Assembly: GCA_022432975.1 (NCBI GenBank)
Contig: CM039502.1
Location: 610,375 to 674,374, forward strand
DNA from: Begonia masoniana
Lineage: Eukaryota; Streptophyta; Magnoliopsida; Cucurbitales; Begoniaceae
Length of the DNA stretch: 64,000 nt
Direction of reading: 5' to 3'
In this document: positions 36,960 through 48,145 of the stretch, in pieces
How the letters are laid out: each line of letters begins with the position of its first letter
Numbering within the stretch: position 1 is the first letter of the stretch
Made by a program: the position numbers and the translations under genes
The notes under the pieces: generated by a model
The model's database searches: none
What the model was told of the DNA's origin: nothing
What the model saw: only the letters and a program-made list of their open reading frames with translations

Positions 36960-37032
36960 GACGTCGCACTGACTCGAACCGGAGACCTTCAGTGCGTTAG
37001 AATGACGTGATAACCAACTACAGCACGACACC
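36960..37032 (-). pseudogene. tRNA-Val(AAC)-like sequence, degenerate
   Basis: On the minus strand the 73 bases start GGTGTCGTGCTGTAGTTGGT and end GTGCGACGTC. The acceptor stem can pair over seven positions with G-U wobbles. The A-box (TAGTTGGTTATCACG), an anticodon loop CTAACGC (anticodon AAC) and a B-box (GGTTCGAGTC) are present. Two positions of the T stem, one of the anticodon stem and one of the D stem do not pair. It may be a decayed tRNA gene or the head of a tRNA-derived SINE. Confidence 0.6.
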
Positions 37033-38500
37033 TTTTGTGTGACGTCGACGAAACGAAAGTTTGGGTAATTTACCTATATGAAACTGTTCTCCGGCGGACG
37101 TTGTTCATTAATCATTTGTATAGCTTGAGCGGGGGAGATGCTAAATCCAACCTCCGTAGCTCGATGTTAGACTCCATAGCTCGATGTTTAGCTGTTTTTT
37201 CGCGAGGTCAATTGGTTCATTCGGTCAGTTTTTACGCATACTGGCTGGCTTTGGGGAAGGGAAAGTATATGACGCTTCCATTGAAGACGCTGCAAATCTC
37301 CATATCCTAAAGAACGATTCCTGGTATCGAATTACTAATCGAAGTTCAGAAAAGAAAGATCAGCTATGGCTACAGTAGATTTTCCCCTTTCTGTAATCAG
37401 TTTCGCTACAGCAGAGATCTGAGCTGCAACACTAAAGAATTCGAGCTCAGAAATTGAAAGCTTCTCACAGGTCGCTTGTTGGACCTGGTTCCAGTGGACG
37501 AGGTGAGCCGAGCTCCACTATTGGGCTTGCAAGCTTGTTCTGGGCATACCAGGCAAGCCCATTATCAAGCCTGGACCTTTTGGCTTAGATTAATAAATTT
37601 GTTTATAATTTATTACTTTAATTATATCAATACAGTTATTATTAATATCGTTATAATATTGATTAGGTCAAAAATCAGCTCTCCCGTTCTCTCTCGCTCT
37701 CGTCAGAGCCGTCGGGGACTATGAGCGTTAGCTCCCTTGCTTTCTCACATTAGATGTACCACGACGATCTCTCGAAACTCTTCAATCTGAAATTGTTTGT
37801 ACAGTCTCGGTAATCAAGTATTTAGCAAGGAACTCATGAGTTTGGACGACTACGGATTTTCTCAATAATCTTCCTACTAAGTGACTGTTGCCTCTCTGTT
37901 GAACCTTTTGTCACATGCCACTTGGTATACATGCGCCATTTTCAGAAGGACTGAGTCATTTGGTGATTAGGAGGACCTTGTATGGATATTCTAGTCCATT
38001 ACGATCAAACTTTCAGAATGCTGCTATTAGAACTGTTGTAAAGTCCGTCAAATTTTAGTGGTTGTAAAATTTTAGAATAAATTTTTTGCATATTCTAAGT
38101 GTAAATATGAGGTCAATTTTGTCAATTTTTAAGAAACTCAGTACGTATGATTTTTGGCCAATTGTAACAAGTACGGAAAATTTAAAGAATTTAATTAAAA
38201 TATTCGGATGACGCTCGTGTGTTTCAAGTGAGTTCAATTCACGGGAGGAAAATGTCCGAAATTACCGAAGACAATTATTCGGTAAGAATTGAATTTGAAA
38301 AATCGAACGTTAAATGAATTTAATTTAAATTAAATAAAAGAATTAATTAAATTAAAATAAAATAATATAATAGAGGAAAACCTTAAATGATAAGGTTTCC
38401 AGGAAACCTTATCTGTCGGCAGAGAACACCAGAAAAGAGAGAGAGGCGCGAGGGAGAGAAAAACGCCGACGCCGGAAACGACCTCCGTTCGTTGAAATCT
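37033..38500. other. Intergenic region, no recognised gene
   Basis: Open frames around 37035-37378 and 37476-37724 show no recognisable family. From about 38000 the sequence looks like LTR or leader material (AT-rich, then an abrupt shift near 38440 to GAGAGAGGCGCGAGG) but no LTR pair was found. Confidence 0.35.
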
Positions 38501-38502
38501 CG

Positions 38503-38563
38503 GTGTCAAAACGTTCGTCTCGAAGAGTAGATCAACGTTTGTGAAGGGCGTTTTTGAAGGTAA
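38503..38563 (+). repeat. Inverted match to 43459-43518
   Basis: GTGTCAAAACGTTCGTCTCG, then AAGAGTAGATCAACGTT and GTGAAGG. The reverse complement of 43459-43518 carries the same 60 bases with a few changes. The two copies bracket the DUF1664 fragment array. Confidence 0.7.
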
Positions 38564-38779
38564 TCCTTCTTTCTCCCGATTTTTGGTCGGAAAGTTTCGA
38601 GTTTTTGGGGTTTCTTCGATCTGCGATTTAGGGTCGATTTCTTGGTGTTTTGGCAGGGAATAAACCGGAAAAGAGGTTAGAAACGTGTTGGAAACGAGTT
38701 TTGAAGAAAAACAGGTAAGAAAACGCTATTTTTCCGACGCTGTGAGGTCGCCGGTGTGTCCCGGCGCTCACCTGCCGAC

Positions 38780-38995
38780 GGTCGAGTCAACTCGACTGTG
38801 GGCTGTGTCAACTCGGGCACTGGGCCGAGTTGACTCGGATCCAAGGTCGAGTTGGGCCTGGGTTGGGTCAGGCCGAGTTGGGCCTTGGTTGGGTCAGGCC
38901 GAACCCGATTATAGTTTGGGCTGGGTCCGACCCGAACCCAGCTGGGTTGGGTTTGTCTGGATCAGAACCGATCCGACCCGGGCCAACCCGAAAGG
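38780..38995 (+). repeat. GC-rich degenerate repeat of GAGTTGGGCC units
   Basis: Tandem variants of GGCCGAGTTG and GGTTGGGTCAGGCCGA over about 200 bases in an AT-rich context. The 150-codon frame across it (from 38685) is not a recognised protein. Confidence 0.6.
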
Positions 38996-39342
38996 TTATA
39001 ACAAGTCCAGGGGGATTCCAAACTTGTTTACATGCAGGTATTTTCAAGCTTTATCCTTGTGCTTTCTTCTAGTTTTTTTCTTATTCTTTTCTGTTGATTT
39101 GTTGCTTGTAGTTTATTGTCTGTTCAGTAATGCTTAGAAATTGATATAAATGAAAAGAGCTTGATACAACTGGCATAGCTAGTACTAACTTGAATAGATG
39201 CAACTGCAAGTTGAAATTTAACCTCAGGAGTTTTAATATTCAATTTGATTACGGTCTTGTGCTGTTACATGGCTCCTGATGGGCTGTTGAGTTGTGATGA
39301 AGCTCATTATATATATATATTATGTTATTGCTTAGATTGTGA

Positions 39343-40040
39343 CGTTGAATTACCATATAATATTGAGCTTCTACATGACTCCAATGATTTTTTTGACTGC
39401 ATATATAATGTTGCATCTAATGCCTTCAATAGTGATACTTTTTTCAATAACTTGCTGGGTTACCCTTCTTTATTTTTATAAACTGTGAGTACATCCTGAG
39501 TACAGATCCCGGGGATTGTGGAAGGTGGAAAACCAACTTCCTCTGACGATCTTCATTCAAAAATTTCATGACAATATACTGACAAATAGCAACATATGTT
39601 ATGCAAATATTACATTAGTAAATAAATTTGACAAAATTAAAAAATCATTAACATATATTCTTAATACATATGAAATAAATAATAACTAAATACGTTGAAT
39701 TACCATATAATATTGAGCTTCTACATGACTCCAATGATTTTTTTGACTGCATATATAATGTTGCATCTAATGCCTTCAATAGTGATACTTTTTTCAATAA
39801 CTTGCTGGGTTACCCTTCTTTATTTTTATTCTTTAAACTGTGAGTACATCCTGAGTACAGATCCCGGGGATTGTGGAAGGTGGAAAACCAACTTCCTCTG
39901 ACGATCTTCATTCAAAAATTTCATGACAATATACTGACAAAATAGCAACATATGTTATGCAAATATTACATTATAAATAAAATTTGACAAAATTAAAAAA
40001 TCATTAACATATATTCTTAAATACATATGAAATAAATAAA
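39343..40040. repeat. 349-bp tandem duplication
   Basis: Copy 1 begins ACGTTGAATTACCATATAAT at 39343 and copy 2 begins with the same bases at 39692. Differences are a few short indels (TTCTT insertion, A/T run lengths). The right half of copy 2 is part of the left arm of the first DUF1664 palindrome. Confidence 0.9.
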
Positions 40041-40447
40041 TAAATAAATAACTCTTCTTTTTAAATCCCTAAAATAAATTATAAAATTAAGGATTTTTTT
40101 TTTTAATTTTAAACCTTAAACGATAAGTTTTTTTTTAATACAACCACTAAGAGGTTTTTTTTTTTTATAAGATCCCGAAATAAATTGGAATATATATATT
40201 GAAAAAAATTAAATTACATTGAAATATGTTTAAATATAATTGTTTAAAAAACCTAAGTTTCATTGCGATAGCTTACGCAATTCGACATGTTCTGTTAAGC
40301 GGTTGTAGCTTGTAAGCTTAGAAAACAGGGTTAGTAAAAAGACACTTTTTGCTTTTTTCAATATTCAAGTGGAACACACTCTTTATCTCCCCAAATATTC
40401 AGTGGAATACACTCTCTCGATCCTCCCTCTTCAACCTACAAAATTCT

Positions 40448-40510
40448 ATGGCCATTGCTATGCAGATTGTAGTCTTCTTTTTAGAAACGCTGTTTGTAGT
40501 TGTAGGAAGT
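40448..40510 (+). pseudogene. DUF1664 first-exon fragment (plus)
   Basis: ATGGCCATTGCTATGCAG matches the start of the minus-strand gene at 61.87 kb and keeps the ATG that the parent has lost. It ends GTAGGAAG followed by TTCG; the GT donor of the parent is not preserved. No further exon follows in this orientation. Confidence 0.7.
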
Positions 40511-40601
40511 TCGTTTTTTGTGTTTTTTTTACTAGATTTTGTTAGTGAATTGTTTAACCACTAATTTTGTTGATGTTTTGTTGGCGCGGTAAGTACCTGA
40601 A

Positions 40602-40788
40602 GTTTTCCAAAAACATTTGAAGATTCTATATTCTCAAACAACATCACGCCAGCAAAACCTAATCAACAAAATTAGTGATTAAACAATTCACTAACCAAAT
40701 CTAAGTAAAAAACACAGAAAACGAACCTCCTGCAGCAAAGAACAGCGTTTCTGAAAAGAAGACTACAATCTGCGTAGCAATGACCATG
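40602..40788 (-). pseudogene. DUF1664 exons 1-2 fragment (minus)
   Basis: Exon 1 is about 40719-40788, with donor GGAG|GTTCG. Exon 2 is about 40602-40662, with a TAG-type acceptor and a GT donor after CTTCAG. It encodes a diverged YTG..LxKN...GKLQ segment. Nothing beyond exon 2 is present. Confidence 0.65.
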
Positions 40789-41579
40789 AAATTTGGTAGG
40801 TTACAGAGGGGGGAACGAAAGAGCGTGTTCCACTGAATATTGGGGAGATCGAGAGAGTGTGTTCCACTTGAATATTGAAAAAAGTAGGAAGATGAGTCTC
40901 TTTTTATTAACCCTGTTTTCTAAGCCTACAAGCTACGAACGCCAACAGAACATGTCGAGTTATGTAATCTTTTGTAATGAAACTTAGTTTTTTTAAACTA
41001 TTATATTTAATCCTATTTTAATGTAACTTAGTTTTTTTAAATATATATATTCTAATTTATTCGAGGGATCTTAAAAAAAAAAACTCTTTGTGGTTTTATA
41101 AAAAAAAAACTCATCCTTTAATGTTTAAATTTTTAAAAAAAAAATCCTTATTTTTATAATTTACTTGAGGATTTTAAAAAGAAGAGTTATTTATTTATTT
41201 CATGCGTATTTAAGAATACATGTTAATATATTTTAATTTTGTCAAATTTTATTTATAATGCAATATTTGCATAACGTATGTTGCTATTTTGACAGTATAT
41301 TGCCATGAATTTTTTGAATGAAGATTGTCTGAGAAAGATTTGCAGAAACACTCAATTAATTATTGGATGAAAATTGACTTTAGAGGTTGAGTCATTGAGC
41401 ATAAAAGAGACGTTTGACAACATAAGCCTACGCAGGGTCTATATGCATTGAGTGGCGATACCTGCGAGATAATAATTATCTTGTGTTTATGATCGCTAAA
41501 ATGGTAAATTTACTTTTCAGAAATTTCTTGACATTAGACAATATAATGTATTATGTTTTTATTTTTTTGTGCTTACAGT

Positions 41580-42030
41580 AACTGGCGAAGGGTTTGGAGA
41601 AGTATGCCAAAAAATCAGAGTGATTCTGATCACTCAGATGTCGTTGCAGATCAGACACTGATCAAATATATTGCAATAGAATACAATAAAGATTATATGC
41701 AGTTTCTTTCATGATTAAATTTCTTTTAGTTTTTGCATATGTCAGTCGCTTAACCATGGGGTTCGGCAGATAAGATATAATTCTCATATTAATGTTCTTA
41801 ATGGAAATTCTGGACATATTGGTATTTTTCAATCAATCTTAATTTTACATTGACGTTTATCAAATTTTGTCGACTTGTACAATCTTTGTAATAAAAATCA
41901 TCTGATTTTCTAAAATTGATTTTATTATATAATTATTCTAAGATAATATAATTTTTTTTGAAATTCCAGTCGTTACATTGGGTGTTGTCGGTTGCGGATA
42001 TATCTGGTGGAAGATACATCGAGATTGAAA
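41580..42030 (+). pseudogene. DUF1664 exons 3-5 fragment (plus)
   Basis: Exon 3 at about 41580-41650 reads (A)KGLEKYAKKSE and then a disrupted SDHSDVVADQ. Exon 4 near 41745-41820 keeps SRLTMG-like and VLNGNSGHI text with stops. Exon 5 near 41970-42030 keeps VTLGVVGCGYIWWK. Several in-frame stops and one frameshift; not functional. Confidence 0.7.
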
Positions 42031-42465
42031 ATGACTTAATATGATGGAATTGAAGAGTTAAATGTTTTCTATATCTAACATTTTTCTCTAATTTTTTAAA
42101 TTTTTTATCTTACTATTAAGTGTTTTGACAAATTTTATAGTTTTTAATATGTTTAGAAATTTTATTTTTGTTCAAATTGTTGTGCTACTGTATGGACAAA
42201 TGTTCATTTTATAAAATTAATCACTTATTTTTTACCATATAGAATTGAACACAAAAAAATAAGTGCTTATATTTTATAAAATGAACATTTGTCCATCCAT
42301 TAGAACAAAAACAAAATTTTAAACATATTAAAAACTATTGATTTTGCCAAAACACTTCAAAGTAGTAAGATAAAAAATTTAAAAAACTAGAGAAAAATGT
42401 TAGATGTAGAAAACATTTAACTCTTCAATTCCATAATATTAAGGATTTTTCATTCTTGATGTATC

Positions 42466-42920
42466 TTCCACCATATGAATCCGCAACCGACAACACCCAA
42501 TGTAACGGCTAGAATTACGAAGAATATCATATTACCAGAGATTAATTATAGAGATTAATTATATAAATTAATCAATTTTAGAAAATCAGACAATTTTATT
42601 ACAAAGAATGTACAAGTCAACAAAATCTGATAAATGGCAATGTAAATTTAATTTAAGATTGATCGAAAATACTACTTTGTCAAGAATTTCCATTTAAGAA
42701 CATTAATGAGGATTATATCCTATCTGCTGAACCCCATGGCTAAGCGACTGACCTGTGCAAAAACTAAAAAAAAACTTAATCATGAAAGAACTGCATATAA
42801 TCTTTATAGTCTTCTATTGCATTATATTTGATCAATGCCTGATTTGCAACGACATCTGAGTGATCAGAATCACGCTCTGATTTCTCGGCAGACTTCTCCA
42901 AACCCTTCACCAATGACTGT
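42466..42920 (-). pseudogene. DUF1664 exons 3-5 fragment (minus)
   Basis: Exon 3 (from about 42918 downward) reads SLVKGLEKSAEKSERDSDHS then DVVANQALIKYNAIEDY. Exon 4 near 42700-42757 has SRLAMGFSR and a stop. Exon 5 near 42466-42530 has ILAVTLGVVGCGFIWWK. It parallels the same exons of the gene at 60.6-61.1 kb. Confidence 0.7.
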
Positions 42921-43458
42921 AAGCACAGAAAAATAAAAACATAATACATTATATAGTCTAATGTCAAGAGATTTTGTAAAAGTAAATTTGCCCTTTTAGT
43001 GATCATAAACACACAAATAAGCAGGTTCGCTTAGTTTTCACCTGACCTCATAGAAATTTCGGACTGGATATCTACAACCACGTAAATGAGCTTTGTTTTG
43101 AATTAGTTTAACCTCTAATTCATTACATGAGCTTAAAATTTTATTTCATATATGAGCTTTGATTTGAATTAGTTTAATCTATAACTTATATTTTATATAA
43201 TTATGACTAACTATTTGGAGCTCCGATCAAAAAAATTTCATTTTTTTGAAGTTAGATTTTTGGCGATCATAATCATATTAAGTTGCTACAGGAACATATT
43301 AAGCTGCTATAGCAATGACCATTTGTTTCTAACGTGTTCTTTACCTCTTTTCTGGTCGAACCCTGCCCAAACACCTAGAAAAATGGCCCCAAATTTCAGA
43401 TCCACGAAAACTCAAAAACCCGAAACTTCTCGTGAAAAAATCGAGAGTTTTTGAGGTT

Positions 43459-43518
43459 GCATTCAAAAACTTCCTTCACCAACGTTGATCTACTCTTCGA
43501 GACGAGCGTTTTGACACA
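43459..43518 (-). repeat. Inverted match to 38503-38563
   Basis: See the partner entry. It lies between palindrome 2 and the direct copy starting near 43575. Confidence 0.7.
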
Positions 43519-43574
43519 GTTTGGGTAGATCAGTGTTCGTTTACCCTGCGTCGGTTTCTTCTCTCTCTCTCCTA

Positions 43575-44420
43575 CAAGCTACAACCGCCAACAAAACATG
43601 TCGAGTTACGTAAGCTAACTTAGTTTTTTTTAATGTAACTTAGTTTTTTTAAATATATAAATTCTAATTTATTAAAGGGATCTTAAAAAAAAAAAAAAAA
43701 CTCTTTGTGGTTTTATAAAAAAAAACTCATCCTTTAATGTTTAAATTTTTTTTTAAAAAATCCTTAATTTTATAATTTACTTGAGAATTTTAAAAAGAAG
43801 AGTTATTTATTTTATACGTATTTAAGAATACATGTTAATATTTTTTAATTTTGACAAATTTTATTTGTAATGCAATATCTGCATAACATATGTTGCTATT
43901 TTGACAGTATATTGCCATGAATTTTTTGAATGAAGATTGTCTGAGGAGGTTTGAGAAAGATTTGCAGAAACACTCAATTAATTATTGGATGAAAATTGAC
44001 TTTAGAGGTTGAGTCATTGAGCATAAAAGAGACGTTTGACAACATAAGTCTATGCGGGGTCTATATGCATTGAGTGGCGATACCTGCGAGATTATAATCA
44101 TCTGGTGTGTTTATGATTGCTAAAAGGGCAAATTCATTTTTCAGAAATCTCTTGACATTAGATTATATAATTTATTATGTTTTTATTTTTCTGTACTTAT
44201 AGTCACTGGTGAAAGGTTTGGAAAAGTCCATCAAATAAAGGGTGATTCTGGTCATTTAGATGTCGTTGCAAAGACACTAATCAAATATAATGCAATAGAA
44301 TACTATAAAAGATTATATGCAGTTCCTTTCATGATTAAATTTCTTTTAGTTTTTGCACATGTTTGTCGCTTAGCCATGGGGTTTCGGTAATCCTCATATT
44401 AATGTTCTTATTGGAAATTC
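43575..44420. repeat. Direct copy of 40930-41815
   Basis: The segment spanning the end of palindrome 1 and the start of palindrome 2 is repeated in the same orientation: CTACAAGCTAC, TAATTTACTTGAG, GAATGAAGATTGTCTGAG, GAGGTTGAGTCATTGAGC and the exon 3-4 fragment (SLV-like exon near 44205, exon 4 near 44370). It carries additional small indels. It is a third, plus-sense fragment of DUF1664. Confidence 0.85.
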
Positions 44421-44570
44421 TAAACAAAGCAAGTTTTGCTCGATGAAATTTTTCAAAACTTATTGTCACGACCCGAAAGGGCGCCTAACAGAAACGTCGT
44501 CATCTAACCTAAAGTTTTGTGCTGAAGTTTTTAATACTGATCTAGGACCGCCTCACAGTACCAATATGAG

Positions 44571-45273
44571 TAAGGGTAGGGACGATCCGGTCACAAGCGC
44601 GGACCAAGGTTTCGTTAAAAATATCTCGAAACCCAAAACCAGCCCTGTGAGGGACCGGGACCCCCTGTGAGGGACTGGGACCAGACCAAAATTTTTGGTC
44701 CAATCCCGGTTCGGTTCTGATTCCTCCCAACCTTTTTATTTTATTTTTATTTTTTAAAACATAAAAAATAATTAATAGCAGAATCCACAATCGAAACACA
44801 TACAGTAACTCAGTAACTCACTCCTGGGGGAAGAATTTGTGAGTGAGGAGTCTTCACTCCTCGGCGAAGACAGAGGAGAGGCGAGCCGATCAACCGCGAC
44901 TGTGAGGACCAGGCGAGCCGATCAGCCGTGATCTTCGTTGTTCGCCTTTCGCACTTCCGACTTCGCATAAACGCGTTAGCCTGTTAGGGATACTTAGTAG
45001 AGCGAGGGGAGATCGTAATCGCGTTCGCCTGTTAGGGATATGCAGCAGGCAGAGCAAGGGAAGATTGAGACTCAGATCAGTCAGACTTAGGGTCCTAAAT
45101 TTAGTTCGCGGGTCCGGTTCTTCAGGATTTTAGCCTCTTGACCGATGACCGAACCGAAGGACCTCGGTTTCAATGGTCTTGGACCGAAGATCGGACCGCA
45201 GTCCATCAAATAGAAACTGAAACAGGCAGTCCGATCCAGTTTCCAACCCGCAGTCCGGTCTTACCCATCCCTA
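44571..45273. mobile_element. hAT-like element, 703 bp, with exact 8-bp target duplication
   Basis: AATATGAG flanks both ends (44563-44570 and 45274-45281). The left end is TAAGGGTAGGGACGATCCGG and the right end, reversed, is TAGGGATGGGTAAGACCGG: imperfect inverted ends with CCGG-rich subterminal sequence. No transposase. An 8-bp duplication and these ends are typical of the hAT superfamily. Confidence 0.8.
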
Positions 45274-45281
45274 AATATGAG

Positions 45282-46412
45282 AGTACAAACGATAGGAGGA
45301 ATACAATATCCATGCAACTTTCAAATCGAGCTTGTCGGCTAGGACGAGTAAAACATGGCATTTAAAATTTACTAGGCATTATAAATCAAGCAAAACGTGC
45401 ACACGCCTAAATGATGTAGAATGCACAAACTAGGATTAATGTCAACGTCAACAATAGTGGTGTCCCACCAAAAATAAAATTTGTGTATGCTAGGCTAGGT
45501 ATAATGTAGTAAGTTTAATAATCCATACTCCTGTGGCAAGTCCTCTTATCCTTGACAAATCATGACTCAAAAATTGTTTTGAACTCAGCGAAATCCTCTG
45601 AATTTGAGAGTTAAAACAAGGAAGGAATCCCTTTAAGATTTAATTGGGAATATAAAGGATATAAATTGAGAACCTGGGCAAAAACGAGGCCAAACAGTTC
45701 GACTTGATTTTATTTAATTTAGTTTTTTTTCCTTTTCTTTTTCGGGTCGGGTTGGACCTCTATTATTTGATACACATCCCTGCATGTTGATTTCATGGAG
45801 ATGGGACGACAAAAAATAAAGCCTCTGCAAACATTCCATACAACATGTCTCATCGTCAATAGAACAACATCCAACGCTGACACAATCTTCTCCTTTTTTA
45901 TCAGTTGAAAAAGATGAACCATCTTTGTCTTACTCACTTTTGTAAAGGCTTACCGAAGAAATCATCAATGCGACTAGAGCCAATGGAACCCGCTTTATCA
46001 GTCGTATTCGGAGAATCGTCCTTATTTGTTTTCAGAGGACGGTCCTCATTGGTTGCTTGATCATCTTAAGGGAGAGGAAGCGAATGAAGGAGAAAGTCGC
46101 AGGTGGGGAGATGTCTTTTAATTGTGGTTCTAATATGCTCCAGCTTCAGACTCTTTCGTTTCTCTTCTCAATGGCAGCAGCCGCAGATGATTGAGCAAGA
46201 AACTCGAGGAAGAGGTGCATAATCTTTTTCACTCTTCCTGTCGAGAACTCTGGTTGGAAATGGACTGCATCACTTTCCTGCTGCTCACGCATTCATAAGA
46301 TGAATGCCCTAACCTGGTGATCTTCTCCTGAGAATGCAGGTTTTCTCCTCATCAACCTAAAAGGCGAATTGATTTAACAAATTTGAGACCTTTCCCGCCA
46401 TTGCCAAGGGCT
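45282..46412. other. Intergenic region
   Basis: No gene recognised. A 72-codon minus-strand frame at 45719-45937 has no known family. AT-rich to 45.9 kb, then mixed. Confidence 0.4.
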
Positions 46413-46417
46413 TATGG

Positions 46418-46685
46418 TGTTAAAATTTGGTGTGATTCGAATTCTAGTTGGGGTGGGTTGGGCCCGTATAACTAATTAAAGTTTGTTTTCTCTATAAATT
46501 AATGTAAAGTAGAGTCACAAAATTTGCGGTTGTATTTCGATTTTCATAGTAGATTTGTTCCTCTGCCCGTGGTTTTTTTTTGTAAGGGTTATTCCACTTA
46601 AATTCGGTGTTCATTATTTTTTTGTTTTCTTTTTCGGTTTATTGATAGTTCGTTATAGGTTGGATTAGGGCGTTTAATCTTAACA
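46418..46685 (+). repeat. 5' LTR
   Basis: 268 bases, TG...CA ends, followed within two bases by the primer-binding-site remnant. Confidence 0.75.
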
Positions 46686-47726
46686 AGTGATATTAGAGCT
46701 TCAGGTTGAAGCGGTTTTTCAAAATTATCGCATTTTCTCTATATTGTTTCCTCGAAGAAACAAAGGAGAAGCCCGCCGTTCAGCCTCCGTCGTCGACCGC
46801 GCAAACCACGTCGACCTGCTCCGCTACTGGCGCGCGCATCCGAGGAGAAGAGAGCGTTTCACGAAGAGGAAAAGTCTCTGTTTGTCGTCGTTTTGGGTGG
46901 AAACAACCGACCACTGCCTCCTTTCGTGTCTCCGCACGCTGAACTCGGCGATTCCACCAACGAGCCAAGGCAATCTGTAGCATCGGTGAAGAAGTTCGAG
47001 CCTGAGAGAGGAGAAGGGATTCGCGAATCTCCTTGGTAGCCAAACTCCGATTGGAAGCAAACTTGCGTAAAGGACAAACTGCGAAGCTATGGTTTCTGTG
47101 TGCCGTGTGCGAAGCAAACTGTAAAGCTGTGTGCTTTACTAAGGTTTGCTGAGTTTGACTATATGTTTATTGTAGTCTATATTTGGGACTAAGGATTTGA
47201 TCGGAATATTGGACCGAACAGAAAAGAAAGAAGAAAATCTTCAAGTGAAAGGAGTCATTGTCTTGGATGTCCAGCAGTGAAGAGAGAGAAAATCCCAAGG
47301 TGAAAGGGTTAGTCACTGTTCTTGTTGCCGACCAGTGGAGAGAGGAGAGCCGCCCTTACTCTGTTCAGCCTCACCATTCGTTCGTTTTCTTTGTTTCTTC
47401 AGGGACAAAACAAGAACAAGATTTTTTTGTGATATTATTGGGGTGTAAAAATATCGTTTTTGTTGAGAGGTTGCGATTTGAGGAAGATTTGGATGACGAT
47501 CTGAAGATATCATTATCGTGGCTTAAATGATTTAAACCTGATAGCATTAGCTGCTAAGATGTCTCATCAGGGATATGTGTGGAAGAGGATATTTGAAGAT
47601 TTATTTTCTTGCACCGGAATTTCCTTGAAGGTGGATATTGTTAGAGTTCAGTGTTCTGGATTCGCTTTGGGTTGGCCTGAGTAGCCCATTGTATTTTTCA
47701 GATGGAATTCGTGTCAAGGTGGAGAT

Positions 47727-47981
47727 TGTTAGAATTTTGTGTGGTCCGAATTTTAGTTGGGCCGGGTCGGGCTCGTATATCTCCTTAAGGTTTTATTTTC
47801 TCTTTAAATTGATGTAAAATAGAGTCACAAAACTTGCAGTTGTATGTCTATCTTCATAGTAAATTGGTTCTTCTGCCTGTGGTTTTTTTCACGTAAATTC
47901 GGTGTTAATTATTTTTTTGTTTTTTTTTTTCGGTTTATCGATCGTTCGTTACAGGTTGAATTAGGGCGTCTAATCCTAACA
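47727..47981 (+). repeat. 3' LTR
   Basis: 255 bases, preceded by the purine tract; clearly diverged from the 5' LTR by indels and substitutions, so an old insertion. Confidence 0.75.
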
Positions 47982-48145
47982 TATAGGTTTGGGCGTACTC
48001 TGTCTGGGCTGGGCTGGGCTGTTTTTTCTGACTTGTAAGGGCGCAACAAAACTGGCCTTTCCTTCTTTCTACTCTTTCCTCTCGTCTTCCAGTCTCCTTT
48101 CCTCTCGTATCCATTCGTAGTACAAAGACTCGGGACCAGACTTTG

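Larger units (their letters stand above)
39895..41335. repeat. Palindrome 1: inverted copies of a DUF1664 gene 5' part
   Basis: Arms of about 0.7 kb (39895-40590 and 40642-41335) are reverse complements with scattered differences; the spacer is about 50 bases. The left arm carries a plus-sense first exon (ATG at 40448: MAIAMQIVVFFLETLFVVVG). The right arm carries a minus-sense first exon (40719-40788: MVIATQIVVFFSETLF), and the spacer holds its second exon (GVMLFENIESSNVFGKLQ). Upstream flanking sequence is included in both arms. Both first exons are divergent versions of exon 1 of the gene at 58241-61872. Confidence 0.85.
41478..43022. repeat. Palindrome 2: inverted copies of DUF1664 exons 3-5
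   Basis: The left arm (about 41478-42236) carries exons 3, 4 and 5 in plus sense; the right arm (about 42254-43022) carries them in minus sense. They meet tail to tail around a spacer of about 20 bases (ACCATATAGAATTGAACAC). Arms match with substitutions and small indels. In both arms exon 5 is followed directly by intron sequence that, in the gene at 58-62 kb, lies beyond exon 7. The fragments therefore lack exons 6-7 relative to that gene. Confidence 0.85.
46418..47981 (+). mobile_element. Small non-autonomous LTR retrotransposon (copia-type)
   Basis: The 5' LTR is 46418-46685 and the 3' LTR 47727-47981. Each starts TGTTA and ends CTAACA or TTAACA, and they share the order GTATA, AGAGTCACAAAA, TTGTAT, TTCATAGTA, CTGCC, AAATTCGGTGTTxATTATTT and GTTCGTTA. 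Just inside the 5' LTR is TGATATTAGAGC, a decayed primer-binding site for initiator tRNA-Met; just before the 3' LTR is AAGGTGGAGAT. The flanks TATGG and TATAG fit a 5-bp duplication with one change. The 1.04-kb interior has no gag or pol. A second purine tract plus LTR-like start at about 47630-47660 suggests an older rearrangement. Confidence 0.8.
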
